Source of the DNA: Sphingomonas sp. Leaf412 | GTDB taxonomy: Bacteria; Pseudomonadota; Alphaproteobacteria; Sphingomonadales; Sphingomonadaceae | NCBI RefSeq assembly: GCF_001425405.1 | Contig: NZ_LMQP01000003.1 | Span: 804,689 to 868,688, forward strand | DNA: 64,000 nucleotides | Reading direction: 5' to 3' | Part shown: in pieces, positions 47,969-55,907 of the stretch | Layout of the letters: each line of letters opens with the position of its first letter | Numbering within the stretch: position 1 is the first letter of the stretch | Translations under genes and position numbers: made by a program | The notes under the pieces: generated by a model | The model's database searches: none | What the model was told of the DNA's origin: nothing | What the model saw: the letters and a program-made list of their open reading frames with translations, nothing else

Positions 47969-49051
47969 TCAGAACAATTCCCCCTGCGGCCCCGCGGGCG
48001 GACGGAACAGGTCGCACCGCAGGTCCAGCCGCCGCCGCTCGTCCGAAAACCCCGCGCGCGCCCGCGCGATGCGGAACCGCGTGCGCAGCAGGTCCGCCCA
48101 CGGCCCCTGTCCCTTCATGCGGGTGTGGAAGCCGGGGTCGTTGTCGCGCCCGCCGCGCAGCGACCGGATCGTCGCCATGACCTTGCCCGCGCGATCCGGG
48201 AAATGTTCGTCCAGCCACGCGCGGAACAGCGGCGCGACCTCCCACGGCAGGCGCACGGGAATGTAGCTGACCCCCCGCGCGCCCGCGGCGGCGGCGGCGG
48301 CGACGACCGCCTCCACCTCCGGATCGGTGATCGCGGGGATGACCGGCGCCATGTTGACATAGGTCGGCACGCCCGCCTCCGACAGCGCGCGCACCGCCGC
48401 CAGCCGTCGCATCGGCGAGGGCGCGCGCGGCTCCACCGTCATCGCGATGCGCGGGTCCAGCGACGTGACCGACACCGCCACCGCCGCCAGCCCCTTCGCC
48501 GCCATCGCCGCCAGCAGGTCGATGTCGCGCACGACGCGATCGGACTTGGTCGTGACGACGACGGGGTGGTCGCACTCGTGCAATACCTGGAGCAGGTCGC
48601 GCGTCACGCGCCAGTCGCGCTCGATCGGCTGGTACGGATCGGTATTCGTCCCCATCGCGATCGGCGCGCAAACATAGCCCTTCTTCGCCAGCTCGCGCTT
48701 CAGCAGCGCCGCCGCGTCGGGCTTGGCGAACAGCTTCGTCTCGAAATCCAGCCCCGGGGACAGGTCGTGATACGCATGGCTCGGCCGCGCGAAGCAATAG
48801 ATGCAGCCATGCTCGCACCCACGATAGGCGTTGATCGAGCGATCGAAAGGCACGTCGGGGGAGGTGTTGCGCGTGATGATCGTGCGCGGATGCTCGACTG
48901 TCACGGTCGTGCGCAGCGGCGGCGGCGCGCCGTCGATATCCTCTTGCGCATCGAGCCAGTCGCCGTCCGCCTCCCGCGCGGGCAGGTTGAAGCGCGCGCT
49001 GTCGCGGTTCAGCGTGGCGCCGCGAACGGCGCGGGTCTTGCCAGCGGCCAT
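47969..49051 (-). CDS. Radical SAM protein, PA0069 family
   Basis: About 360 residues. The cysteines binding the [4Fe-4S] cluster are in YRGCEHGCIYCFARPSH (CxxxCxxC). PRTIITRNTSPDVPFDRSIN and SVTSLDPRIAMTVEPRAPSP are typical of the PA0069/SplB-like group, related to spore photoproduct lyase but with unproven function. ATG 49051 is preferred; the longer frame to 49075 adds only eight residues. It shares a 47-base divergent promoter region with the GFA gene. Confidence 0.9.
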   Translation of the reverse strand: MAAGKTRAVRGATLNRDSARFNLPAREADGDWLDAQEDIDGAPPPLRTTVTVEHPRTIITRNTSPDVPFDRSINAYRGCEHGCIYCFARPSHAYHDLSPGLDFETKLFAKPDAAALLKRELAKKGYVCAPIAMGTNTDPYQPIERDWRVTRDLLQVLHECDHPVVVTTKSDRVVRDIDLLAAMAAKGLAAVAVSVTSLDPRIAMTVEPRAPSPMRRLAAVRALSEAGVPTYVNMAPVIPAITDPEVEAVVAAAAAAGARGVSYIPVRLPWEVAPLFRAWLDEHFPDRAGKVMATIRSLRGGRDNDPGFHTRMKGQGPWADLLRTRFRIARARAGFSDERRRLDLRCDLFRPPAGPQGELF

Positions 49052-49098
49052 TCGGCAGGTGTACGCGTAGAACATTAAGGGAACAAGGGGTTTCGGCG

Positions 49099-49449
49099 AT
49101 GGGATATGACGGCAGCTGCCATTGCGGCGCGGTGACGTTCACGGTGGCTGGAGACGTGCCGACGGAGGCGATCGCATGCAACTGCTCGCACTGCCGTCGC
49201 AAGGGGTTCCTGCTGGCCTTCGTCCCCGCCGATTCCTTTACGCTGACCGCGGGGGAGGGGGCGCTGACCGACTATCGCTTCAACCGCCACACGATCGCGC
49301 ACCGCTTCTGCGCCACCTGCGGCACCCAGCCCTATGGCGCCGGAACGGGGCCGGACGGATCGGCGATGGCGGCGGTGAACCTGCGCTGCGTGCCGTCGAT
49401 CGACCTCGATACGCTGACCGTCCAGAAGGTCGACGGGGCGAGTTTCTAG
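49099..49449 (+). CDS. GFA family (glutathione-dependent formaldehyde-activating-like) protein
   Basis: 116 residues with zinc-ligating cysteines GSCHCGAVTF, CNCSHCRR and FCATCGTQPYG. It resembles GFA/CENP-V fold proteins that bind glutathione or small thiols. True activity is uncertain in short members. Divergent from the radical SAM gene and convergent with the DUF2256 gene. Confidence 0.9.
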   Translation: MGYDGSCHCGAVTFTVAGDVPTEAIACNCSHCRRKGFLLAFVPADSFTLTAGEGALTDYRFNRHTIAHRFCATCGTQPYGAGTGPDGSAMAAVNLRCVPSIDLDTLTVQKVDGASF

Positions 49450-49466
49450 CCAGGATCCACCCCCCG

Positions 49467-49534
49467 CCGTTCGGCCTGAGCGAAGTCGAAGGCTATGCGC
49501 TACATGTACTTCGACGTCGCTCGGCACGAACGGG
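49467..49534. repeat. GTCGAAG-type inverted repeat (copy at GFA/DUF2256 gene ends)
   Basis: CCGTTCGGCCTGAGCGAAGT then CGAAGG on the left, ACTTCGACGTCGCTCGGCAC then GAACGGG on the right. Same family and same convergent-gene position as 47294-47375. Confidence 0.83.
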
Positions 49535-49544
49535 AGTGGGGTAT

Positions 49545-49697
49545 TCAGCGAGCCGCCGGCCGCTCCCCCACGCCCCGGCACCGATCCGAGCAATAGCGCA
49601 CGTTATTCCAGTCGCGCGCCCATTTCTTCCGCCACGCGAACGGGCGATGGCACGACGCGCAGACCTTCGTCGGCAGGTTGGGCTTCTTGTGCGCCAC
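49545..49697 (-). CDS. DUF2256 small zinc-ribbon-like protein
   Basis: 50 residues from GTG 49697, which shares a base with the moaB stop (TAGTG). The pattern [19 protein letters not shown], then [10 protein letters not shown], shows the two CxxC-type pairs of DUF2256. Function unknown. Although short, the exact family pattern supports a real gene translated after moaB. Confidence 0.85.
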   Translation of the reverse strand: MAHKKPNLPTKVCASCHRPFAWRKKWARDWNNVRYCSDRCRGVGERPAAR

Positions 49698-50233
49698 TAT
49701 CGCTCGCGCAATCGCGGCATCAGCTCGACGAAGTTGCAGGGGCGGTGGCGGCTGTCGAGCTGATCCTTCAGGATGCCGTCCCACGCATCCTTCACCGCCC
49801 CCGTCGACCCCGGCAGCGCGAAGATATACGTTCCCCGCGTCACGCAGGCGCATGCGCGGCTCTGCACCGTGCTGGTGCCGATGGTCTGGTACGACAGCCA
49901 GCGGAACAGTTCGCCGAACCCCGGGATCATCTTCTTCGCCACGCGCTCCACCGCCTCGGGCGTCACGTCGCGTCCGGTAACCCCGGTGCCCCCGGTGGTG
50001 ATGATGCAATCCACCTCCGCATCATCGATCCAGCGATGCAGCTGCGCGACGATATCGTCCGCATCGTCCCGCAAAATCGTCCGGTCCGCCAGCACATGCC
50101 CCGCCTCCGTCAATCGCGCGACGAGCGTGTCGCCGGACCGATCCTCCGCCAGCCCGCGGGTGTCGGAGACGGTCAGCACCGCGATGCGGACGGGGAGGAC
50201 GGGGAGCGTGGCGTCGATCGGCATCGTCGTCAT
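49697..50233 (-). CDS. moaB: Molybdenum cofactor biosynthesis protein B
   Basis: 178 residues, MoaB/MogA family. It acts in the molybdopterin adenylation step. Landmarks are [37 protein letters not shown] and [21 protein letters not shown] 50233 or 50224 could start it. A DUF2256 gene follows with overlap. The orphan 2Fe-2S subunit of a molybdoenzyme type lies 2 kb away, but no other Mo-cofactor gene is present. Confidence 0.95.
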   Translation of the reverse strand: MTTMPIDATLPVLPVRIAVLTVSDTRGLAEDRSGDTLVARLTEAGHVLADRTILRDDADDIVAQLHRWIDDAEVDCIITTGGTGVTGRDVTPEAVERVAKKMIPGFGELFRWLSYQTIGTSTVQSRACACVTRGTYIFALPGSTGAVKDAWDGILKDQLDSRHRPCNFVELMPRLRER

Positions 50234-50328
50234 GTAGGAACATTGGCCGCAACGATCCAGTCAGCCGATCCGCAGACGTGTTGCGCGACCCTCGTCGCGA
50301 CTATTGAGAAAGGGCGTGCGAACGATCA

Positions 50329-51387
50329 ATGTCGATGATGGTGTTCGCTTCATCGTCCACGCGGGTCCGGCTCACGATCGCCGCCCTTCTGGGCGTCGTT
50401 GCGTTGATTGTGTTGCTGGTCACGCCGGCGGGGCTGGCATTTGTGCGGTCTGCTCGGGCTTGGGCGGTACCGATTGCGGGCCTTGGGGTCTTCGCGTTGT
50501 CCACGGTCCTTCGGGGGCTTCGTTCGGGGCGGGTAACGCTGCTCGATCGCGGCCTTGGCAACAAATACGATCGTGAAGTCCAGCCGATCCGCTTCTGGGC
50601 CGCGATGTGCTGGAACACCGTCATGGGGACGATGCTGTCGTTGACTGCCGTCGCCGTGGCAATGGCATCGGGCACCGACGATTGTGTGAGCCCCGACTAT
50701 GATACCGCTCCACGCGATCGGTTCGCTTTATGCGATCGGGCGATCGCCGAACGGCCACCGGGGAAGCCTGCGGCCGCGCTGTATGCGGCGCGCGGGACGG
50801 CGCTTCACGAGATGGGTGAGGACGACAGGGCAATCGCGGATTATGACAGGGCGGTCGACCTCAATCCGTCCGATTCCTATTCCTTATATAATCGCGCGCT
50901 ACTCTATCACAAAGGCGAGCAGTTTCACTTCGCGATCGAGGATTACACGCGTTCGCTCAAACTGCGCGGCGACAATATCGACGCATACATAAATCGCGGC
51001 GATGCCCACTTTCAGAGACATGAAGTCGACGACGCACTCCGCGACTTTTCGCACGCGGATCGTCTGGATTCTGCGAAGCCCGAGGCGCTTGCGCGTCGCG
51101 GACTTGCTTATGCCGCGATCGGCGATCGGCGCCACGCCGAAGACGATTTTCGGGTCGTGCGGATGAGAGATGCCGCCAATGCGACGATGTTCAGGGGCGA
51201 GGCGCTGCTATGTCTGCAAAGCGGAGATCATAACGGTGCATTGTTCTACCTCAACGCGCTGCTCGACCGCAAACCCGGTGACACCTGGGCCATCGCCGCA
51301 CTCGCGGATACATACGCGAGGTTGGGACAGGCCGAAAAAGCGCAGCAGGTCATGACGCAGTTCGGCCAGACTACGCGCAAGCGATAG
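50329..51387 (+). CDS. Membrane-anchored tetratricopeptide repeat protein
   Basis: 352 residues. Two N-terminal hydrophobic helices (LTIAALLGVVALIVLLVTPAG, AWAVPIAGLGVFALS), a further one near residue 95-115, then TPR units starting about residue 145 (ALYAARGTALHEMGEDDRAIADYDRAVDLNPSD and following repeats). TPRs mediate protein contacts. Partners are unknown. Base composition is less GC-rich than the neighbours, with more A/T-ending codons, hinting at recent acquisition. No recognised partner gene adjacent. Confidence 0.82.
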   Translation: MSMMVFASSSTRVRLTIAALLGVVALIVLLVTPAGLAFVRSARAWAVPIAGLGVFALSTVLRGLRSGRVTLLDRGLGNKYDREVQPIRFWAAMCWNTVMGTMLSLTAVAVAMASGTDDCVSPDYDTAPRDRFALCDRAIAERPPGKPAAALYAARGTALHEMGEDDRAIADYDRAVDLNPSDSYSLYNRALLYHKGEQFHFAIEDYTRSLKLRGDNIDAYINRGDAHFQRHEVDDALRDFSHADRLDSAKPEALARRGLAYAAIGDRRHAEDDFRVVRMRDAANATMFRGEALLCLQSGDHNGALFYLNALLDRKPGDTWAIAALADTYARLGQAEKAQQVMTQFGQTTRKR

Positions 51388-51410
51388 CGCGGCGCCGACC
51401 GGCCTTCCCC

Positions 51411-53234
51411 TCAATCCACCCGCGTTCCCGATGCCGCCACCGTCGCGTTCGTCGCGATCGCGGTCGTCGACGGCGTGGCGTTCATCCGCACCGCGCTTGC
51501 GCCCGGCAGGCCGGGGAAGCGCGGCCACATGCCCTGTGCCAGTGCGCTGCGGCTGGGCGAGGCGATCTTGCCGCCTTGCGCCTCGTACATCCAGTAATTG
51601 CGCATGACCGTCACGACGTATCCGCGCGTTTCCCAATAGGGGATCGATTCGATGTACAGCAGCGGGTCGCCGCCGTCCCGGACGATCCCGTTCCACTCCC
51701 CCACCGGCTTCGGCCCGGCGTTATACGCGGCGATCACCTTGGGCAGCAGCCCGCCGGTCAGGCCCATGTCGCGCAATTTCTCGATATGCCGCTGCCCGAT
51801 GTCGATGTTGGTCGACGGGCGGGTCAGCGCGGCCTGGTCCACCGTCACGCCGCGCTCGCGCATGTAATCGGTCGCCGCGGCGGGCATGATCTGCATCAGG
51901 CCGTAGGCACCCGCCGGGCTCTTCACCTTCGTGCGGAACCCCGACTCCTGCAACGCATGCGCGTACACCAGCGCCCGATCGACGCGCCATCCGGTGTCGG
52001 GCACCCAATTGGGCGAGGGGTAGCGCGCGTCGGCCGTCGCGACCACGCCCTGCGGCATATTGTGCGCCAGCCACACGGTGGTGGCGGGCAGGTCCAGCTG
52101 TTCCGCCAGCCGCGTCAGGCTGCCGAACTCGCCGGGACTGCCGATCCGCGCCTGCTGCCGGATCACGCCCTCGGCCGCATCGCCCTCGCCGATCTCGACC
52201 AGTGCCGCCGCGACGCGCACGTTGGGGCGGCGTTCCAGCGCCAGCCAGTCGCCCGATCCCGTCATCGACAGCATGTCCGCGGCCTTTCGCGCCGCCGCGC
52301 GCGGCTCGGCGAGGGCGAGCGCCTGTCGCGCCAGCAGGCCGTAGAAGGTCTCGCGATACTGCGCGGCCTGCTTCATCCGCGCCTCGACGCGATCGGGGCG
52401 GCCGCAGCGCATGTCGGCGCGCCCGGCCCAATAGGTCGCGGTCGCGCGCAGGTCGGTGTCCGCCGCGCGCGCCGCCACGCCCTCGAACGCGGGGGTCATC
52501 GCGGCGCAATCGCCCTGCCGCCACGCCGCCAGCGCCCCTGTCCAGCGTGCGTGCACCGCCCACTCGCCCGCGCCGTCCTGCGCTACCGCGGCAAGCCGGC
52601 GCGCATCGGCGTCGCGCCCGGTCAGGAAATGGATCCACGCGATGCGCGATTGCCATTCGGTCGTCGCCTCGGGCGTCAGCCCCGACGTGGCGTTCAGCAG
52701 CGCCTCCGCCGCCGCGCCCTGGTCCGCCTTTACGAACGGCTGCATCCGCGCGGCGAGATCGGCGGCGATCAGGTCGCTTTTCGTCGCCTTCGCCCGGACC
52801 CGCGCGGGCGCGCCGTCCTGCCAGATAAGCCGCTGCGCCACGGGCAGGGGCGGGAGGTCCGTCACCCCACGCGATCGCGCCAGCCGCTCGATATCGGCCG
52901 CGCGGGGAAGCTCCGGCGCCTCCGCCAGCAATCGCGCAAGCGCATCGGCCTCGACCCGCGGCGATCCCTTCGCCGTGTACAATTCCGCGCGCATCCACGC
53001 GTGGAGCGGCCCCGGCGCCATCCCGTCCAGCGCGATCTGCGCATCGGTCCAGCGCGCGTCGCGGATCGCGGACAAAGCGGTGCGATACCCGCTGCGTTGC
53101 TCGGGCGTCAGTTGCGCGGGCACGCGCGGCGAGGCGGACAGCGCCGTCGCGGGCGCGTCGGCGGGCGCATCGGTCGCCCCGGCCGCGCCGGGAAGTGCGA
53201 CCAGCGCCGCGGCGCCCATCAGCCAGGTCTTCAC
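51411..53234 (-). CDS. Soluble lytic murein transglycosylase-like protein
   Basis: 607 residues from GTG 53234, which overlaps the stop of the upstream gene (GTGA). A signal peptide (KTWLMGAAALVALPGAAGA), a long alpha-superhelical region (residues ~40-430) as in Slt70, and the C-terminal SLT domain: catalytic Glu in YAHALQESGFRTKVKSPAGAYGLMQ, then AYNAGPKPVGEW. It cleaves peptidoglycan glycan strands in the periplasm. The last ~40 residues are Ala/Thr-rich and probably disordered. Confidence 0.93.
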   Translation of the reverse strand: MKTWLMGAAALVALPGAAGATDAPADAPATALSASPRVPAQLTPEQRSGYRTALSAIRDARWTDAQIALDGMAPGPLHAWMRAELYTAKGSPRVEADALARLLAEAPELPRAADIERLARSRGVTDLPPLPVAQRLIWQDGAPARVRAKATKSDLIAADLAARMQPFVKADQGAAAEALLNATSGLTPEATTEWQSRIAWIHFLTGRDADARRLAAVAQDGAGEWAVHARWTGALAAWRQGDCAAMTPAFEGVAARAADTDLRATATYWAGRADMRCGRPDRVEARMKQAAQYRETFYGLLARQALALAEPRAAARKAADMLSMTGSGDWLALERRPNVRVAAALVEIGEGDAAEGVIRQQARIGSPGEFGSLTRLAEQLDLPATTVWLAHNMPQGVVATADARYPSPNWVPDTGWRVDRALVYAHALQESGFRTKVKSPAGAYGLMQIMPAAATDYMRERGVTVDQAALTRPSTNIDIGQRHIEKLRDMGLTGGLLPKVIAAYNAGPKPVGEWNGIVRDGGDPLLYIESIPYWETRGYVVTVMRNYWMYEAQGGKIASPSRSALAQGMWPRFPGLPGASAVRMNATPSTTAIATNATVAASGTRVD

Positions 53235-53968
53235 GTGTCCGTCTCCCCGGTCAGCAGCAACAGGTCGCGCCACGCCTCCATCTTCATCGCGGGCCGTTCG
53301 ATCAGGACGCGGGGATGGTGGGTGGCGACGACCTGCGTCATGCTGCCACTTTTATGCTGAAGCGTATGTAAACGCCCGCGTGCTTCCGTCGCGTTCATCG
53401 TCAGCAGGGCACGGGTCGCCGCATCCCCCATCGCCAGCAGCCGTTTCGGCGCCGCCAGGCCCGCATGATGCCGCGCGATCTCGCCCAGCCGCGCCTCGGT
53501 ATCGCGGGGCACGCGCCCGGTCGGGGGGCGACGCGAACAGACCGCCGCGAGCGCCACCGTGTCGCGCGACTGCCCGATCGCGGCGAGCATGCGGTCGAAC
53601 AGAGCGCCGGTCGGCCCCTCCATCAACTGCGTGCGGTCGCCACGTTCGGGGCAGTCGACGATTATCATCAGCGTGGCGTCTGCGGGGCCGCTCCCCGCGA
53701 TGGCGGTGCCGCCCCAGTCCGCCTCGGGCGCCGCCGCGCCCGCGCGCCACGTCAGGAATGCGGGCAGGGTATCGGGCATCGCCGCCGTCGCGGGTACGGG
53801 CGCGGAGGCGACGACCGGTGCGACCGGGGCGGGCGCGTCCAGCCACGGAAACGCCTCGTCCTCGACGATCGTGTCGACCCCGGCGTCGCGCCACCATTCC
53901 AGCGCGCTCGCCGCCAGGCCATGCCAATCGAGATTCTGGTCCGCCCCCATTACTGCGGCCTTTACCAT
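53231..53968 (-). CDS. Divergent uracil-DNA glycosylase superfamily protein
   Basis: 245 residues. The C-terminal half follows the UDG fold: LMEGPTGALFDRMLAAIG, LLAMGDAATRALL and the HPRV loop in VATHHPRVLIERP. The N-terminal ~85 residues are an Ala/Pro-rich extension. The usual family-4/5 motif GEAPG is replaced by VDCPERGD and the four cysteines for an iron-sulfur cluster are not found; only two cysteines occur. Base excision activity is therefore doubtful. Its stop overlaps the GTG of the transglycosylase gene. Confidence 0.75.
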   Translation of the reverse strand: MVKAAVMGADQNLDWHGLAASALEWWRDAGVDTIVEDEAFPWLDAPAPVAPVVASAPVPATAAMPDTLPAFLTWRAGAAAPEADWGGTAIAGSGPADATLMIIVDCPERGDRTQLMEGPTGALFDRMLAAIGQSRDTVALAAVCSRRPPTGRVPRDTEARLGEIARHHAGLAAPKRLLAMGDAATRALLTMNATEARGRLHTLQHKSGSMTQVVATHHPRVLIERPAMKMEAWRDLLLLTGETDT

Positions 53969-53982
53969 CTTCCGCCCCCTCC

Positions 53983-54076
53983 GTCATGCCGGACTTGATC
54001 CGGCATCCATCGTGCCGCGATAGCATCAGGCGTTGTACGCGTGGCACGATGGACCCCGGATCAAGTCCGGGGTGAC
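53983..54076. repeat. 94-bp composite inverted repeat (copy 2)
   Basis: GTCATGCCGGACTTGATCCG...ATCGTGCCGCG on the left and GGCACGATGG...CAAGTCCGGGGTGAC on the right. It is the reverse-orientation twin of 23825-23918 with the same length, and the central ~24 bases are also partly alike. It lies 126 bases upstream of the ETF-QO gene. Confidence 0.9.
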
Positions 54077-54202
54077 GGTAAGAAGGCTTGCAGCATACCA
54101 TCCCCGGTTGACGCGAGGGTCAATTCGCTGGCACCGCGAAAGCGGACAGGGCGGGCCGATACGCGACCGGCGGCATACCCGACCTTCGAAGGAGTGACGA
54201 CC

Positions 54203-55861
54203 GTGAGCGACCGCGAATCCATGCCCTATGACGTCGTGATCGTCGGCGCCGGCCCTGCCGGCCTGTCCGCGGCGATCCGGCTGAAACAGGTCGCTGCGGA
54301 ACGCGACGCGGATATCTCGGTCTGCGTCCTCGAAAAGGGGTCGGAGGTCGGCGCCCACATCCTGTCGGGCGCGACGATCGATCCGCAGGCGCTGGACGAA
54401 TTGCTGCCGACGTGGCGCGAGGACGGCTGCCCGCTGGCGGAAGTGCCCGTCACGTCCAACCTGCACTGGGTGCTGACGAAGAAGGGCAAGCTGAACCTGC
54501 CCCACATCCTGACCCCGCCGTTCCTGCACAACAAGGGGACGTATACCGGGTCGCTGGGCAATCTGTGCCGCTGGCTGGCGGGCAAGGCGGAGGAACTGGG
54601 GGTCGAGATCTTCCCCGGCTTCGCCGCCGCCGAAATCCTGTTCAACGACGATGGCAGCGTGAAGGGTGTCGCGACCGGCGACATGGGCGTGGCGCGCGAC
54701 GGCACGCACAAGGGCGACTGGCAGCCCGGCCTCGAACTCCACGCGAAATATACGTTCTTCTCGGAAGGATGCCGCGGCCACCTGACCAAGGAACTGATGC
54801 GGCTGTTCGACCTGACGAAGGACAGCGACCCGCAGGTCTATGGCCTCGGCGTCAAGGAATTGTGGGACATCGCCCCCGACCTGCACGCGCAGGGCACGGT
54901 GGTGCACACGCAGGGCTGGCCGCTGAGCGAGAGCGGCGCGAACGGCGGCGGCTGGATCTATCACCAGGCCAACGGGCAGGTGTCGATCGGCTTCGTCACC
55001 TGGCTGAACTACAGCAACCCCTATGTCTCCCCGTTCCAGGAGATGCAGAAGTGGAAGACGCATCCGCAGGTCGCGGCGCTGCTGAAGGGCGGAAAGCGCG
55101 TCAGCTACGGCGCGCGCGCGATCAGCGATGGCGGGTTGCAGTCGATCCCGAAGTTGGTCTTCCCCGGCGGCGCGCTGATCGGCGACAGCGCGGGCTTCCT
55201 GAACGTGCCGCGGATCAAGGGCACGCATACCGCGATGAAGAGCGGGATGCTGGCTGCGGAGGCCGCGGTCGAGGCGATCGTGTCGCAGCGCGCGCATGAC
55301 GAACTGGCCGCCTATCCGCAGGCGTTCGAGGCGTCGTGGGTGCACAAGGAATTGTCGATCGTCCGCAACGTCGTGCCGCTGGTGAAGCGCTTCGGCGACC
55401 TCCTGGGCTCCGCCTTCGCCGGGGTGGCGATGTGGATGGAATATCTCGGCCTGAAATGGCCGTTCACGCTGCATCACCATCCGGATCACGAGGCGCTGTG
55501 GCGCAAGGACCTGGTGAAGAAGATCGACTATCCCAAGCCCGACGGCGTCCTGACCTTCGACCGCCTGTCGAGCGTGTTCCTGTCGAACACCAACCACGAG
55601 GAGGACCAGCCGGTCCACCTGACGCTGAAGGACCCCGCGACCCCGATCGCGTACAACCTGCCGTTGTACGACGAACCCGCGCAGCGTTACTGCCCCGCGG
55701 GCGTATACGAGGTGGTGGGCGAGGAGACGGGCGATCCGAAGTTCGTCATCAACGCGCAGAATTGCGTCCACTGCAAGACGTGCGACATCAAGGACCCGAC
55801 GCAGAACATCAACTGGGTCGTGCCCGAGGGCGGCGGCGGACCGAACTATCCCAACATGTGA
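54203..55861 (+). CDS. Electron transfer flavoprotein-ubiquinone oxidoreductase
   Basis: 552 residues. It moves electrons from reduced ETF to the ubiquinone pool at the membrane. The FAD loop is VVIVGAGPAGLSAAIRL, the second FAD segment is GGALIGDSAGFLNVP and the C-terminal 4Fe-4S ferredoxin site is CVHCKTCDIKDPTQNINW. A membrane-contact region lies near residues 395-440. GTG 54203 has GGAG eight bases upstream; ATG 54221 is a second option. ETF subunits are not in the window. Confidence 0.95.
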   Translation: MSDRESMPYDVVIVGAGPAGLSAAIRLKQVAAERDADISVCVLEKGSEVGAHILSGATIDPQALDELLPTWREDGCPLAEVPVTSNLHWVLTKKGKLNLPHILTPPFLHNKGTYTGSLGNLCRWLAGKAEELGVEIFPGFAAAEILFNDDGSVKGVATGDMGVARDGTHKGDWQPGLELHAKYTFFSEGCRGHLTKELMRLFDLTKDSDPQVYGLGVKELWDIAPDLHAQGTVVHTQGWPLSESGANGGGWIYHQANGQVSIGFVTWLNYSNPYVSPFQEMQKWKTHPQVAALLKGGKRVSYGARAISDGGLQSIPKLVFPGGALIGDSAGFLNVPRIKGTHTAMKSGMLAAEAAVEAIVSQRAHDELAAYPQAFEASWVHKELSIVRNVVPLVKRFGDLLGSAFAGVAMWMEYLGLKWPFTLHHHPDHEALWRKDLVKKIDYPKPDGVLTFDRLSSVFLSNTNHEEDQPVHLTLKDPATPIAYNLPLYDEPAQRYCPAGVYEVVGEETGDPKFVINAQNCVHCKTCDIKDPTQNINWVVPEGGGGPNYPNM

Positions 55862-55907
55862 CGGCACGGGATGTGACGGGGCGGGGCGGCGCTGTTAGGG
55901 TCGCGGG

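Noticed and set aside
54026..55867. 613-codon minus-strand ORF
   Set aside because: Antisense of ETF-QO, whose frame carries all conserved motifs.
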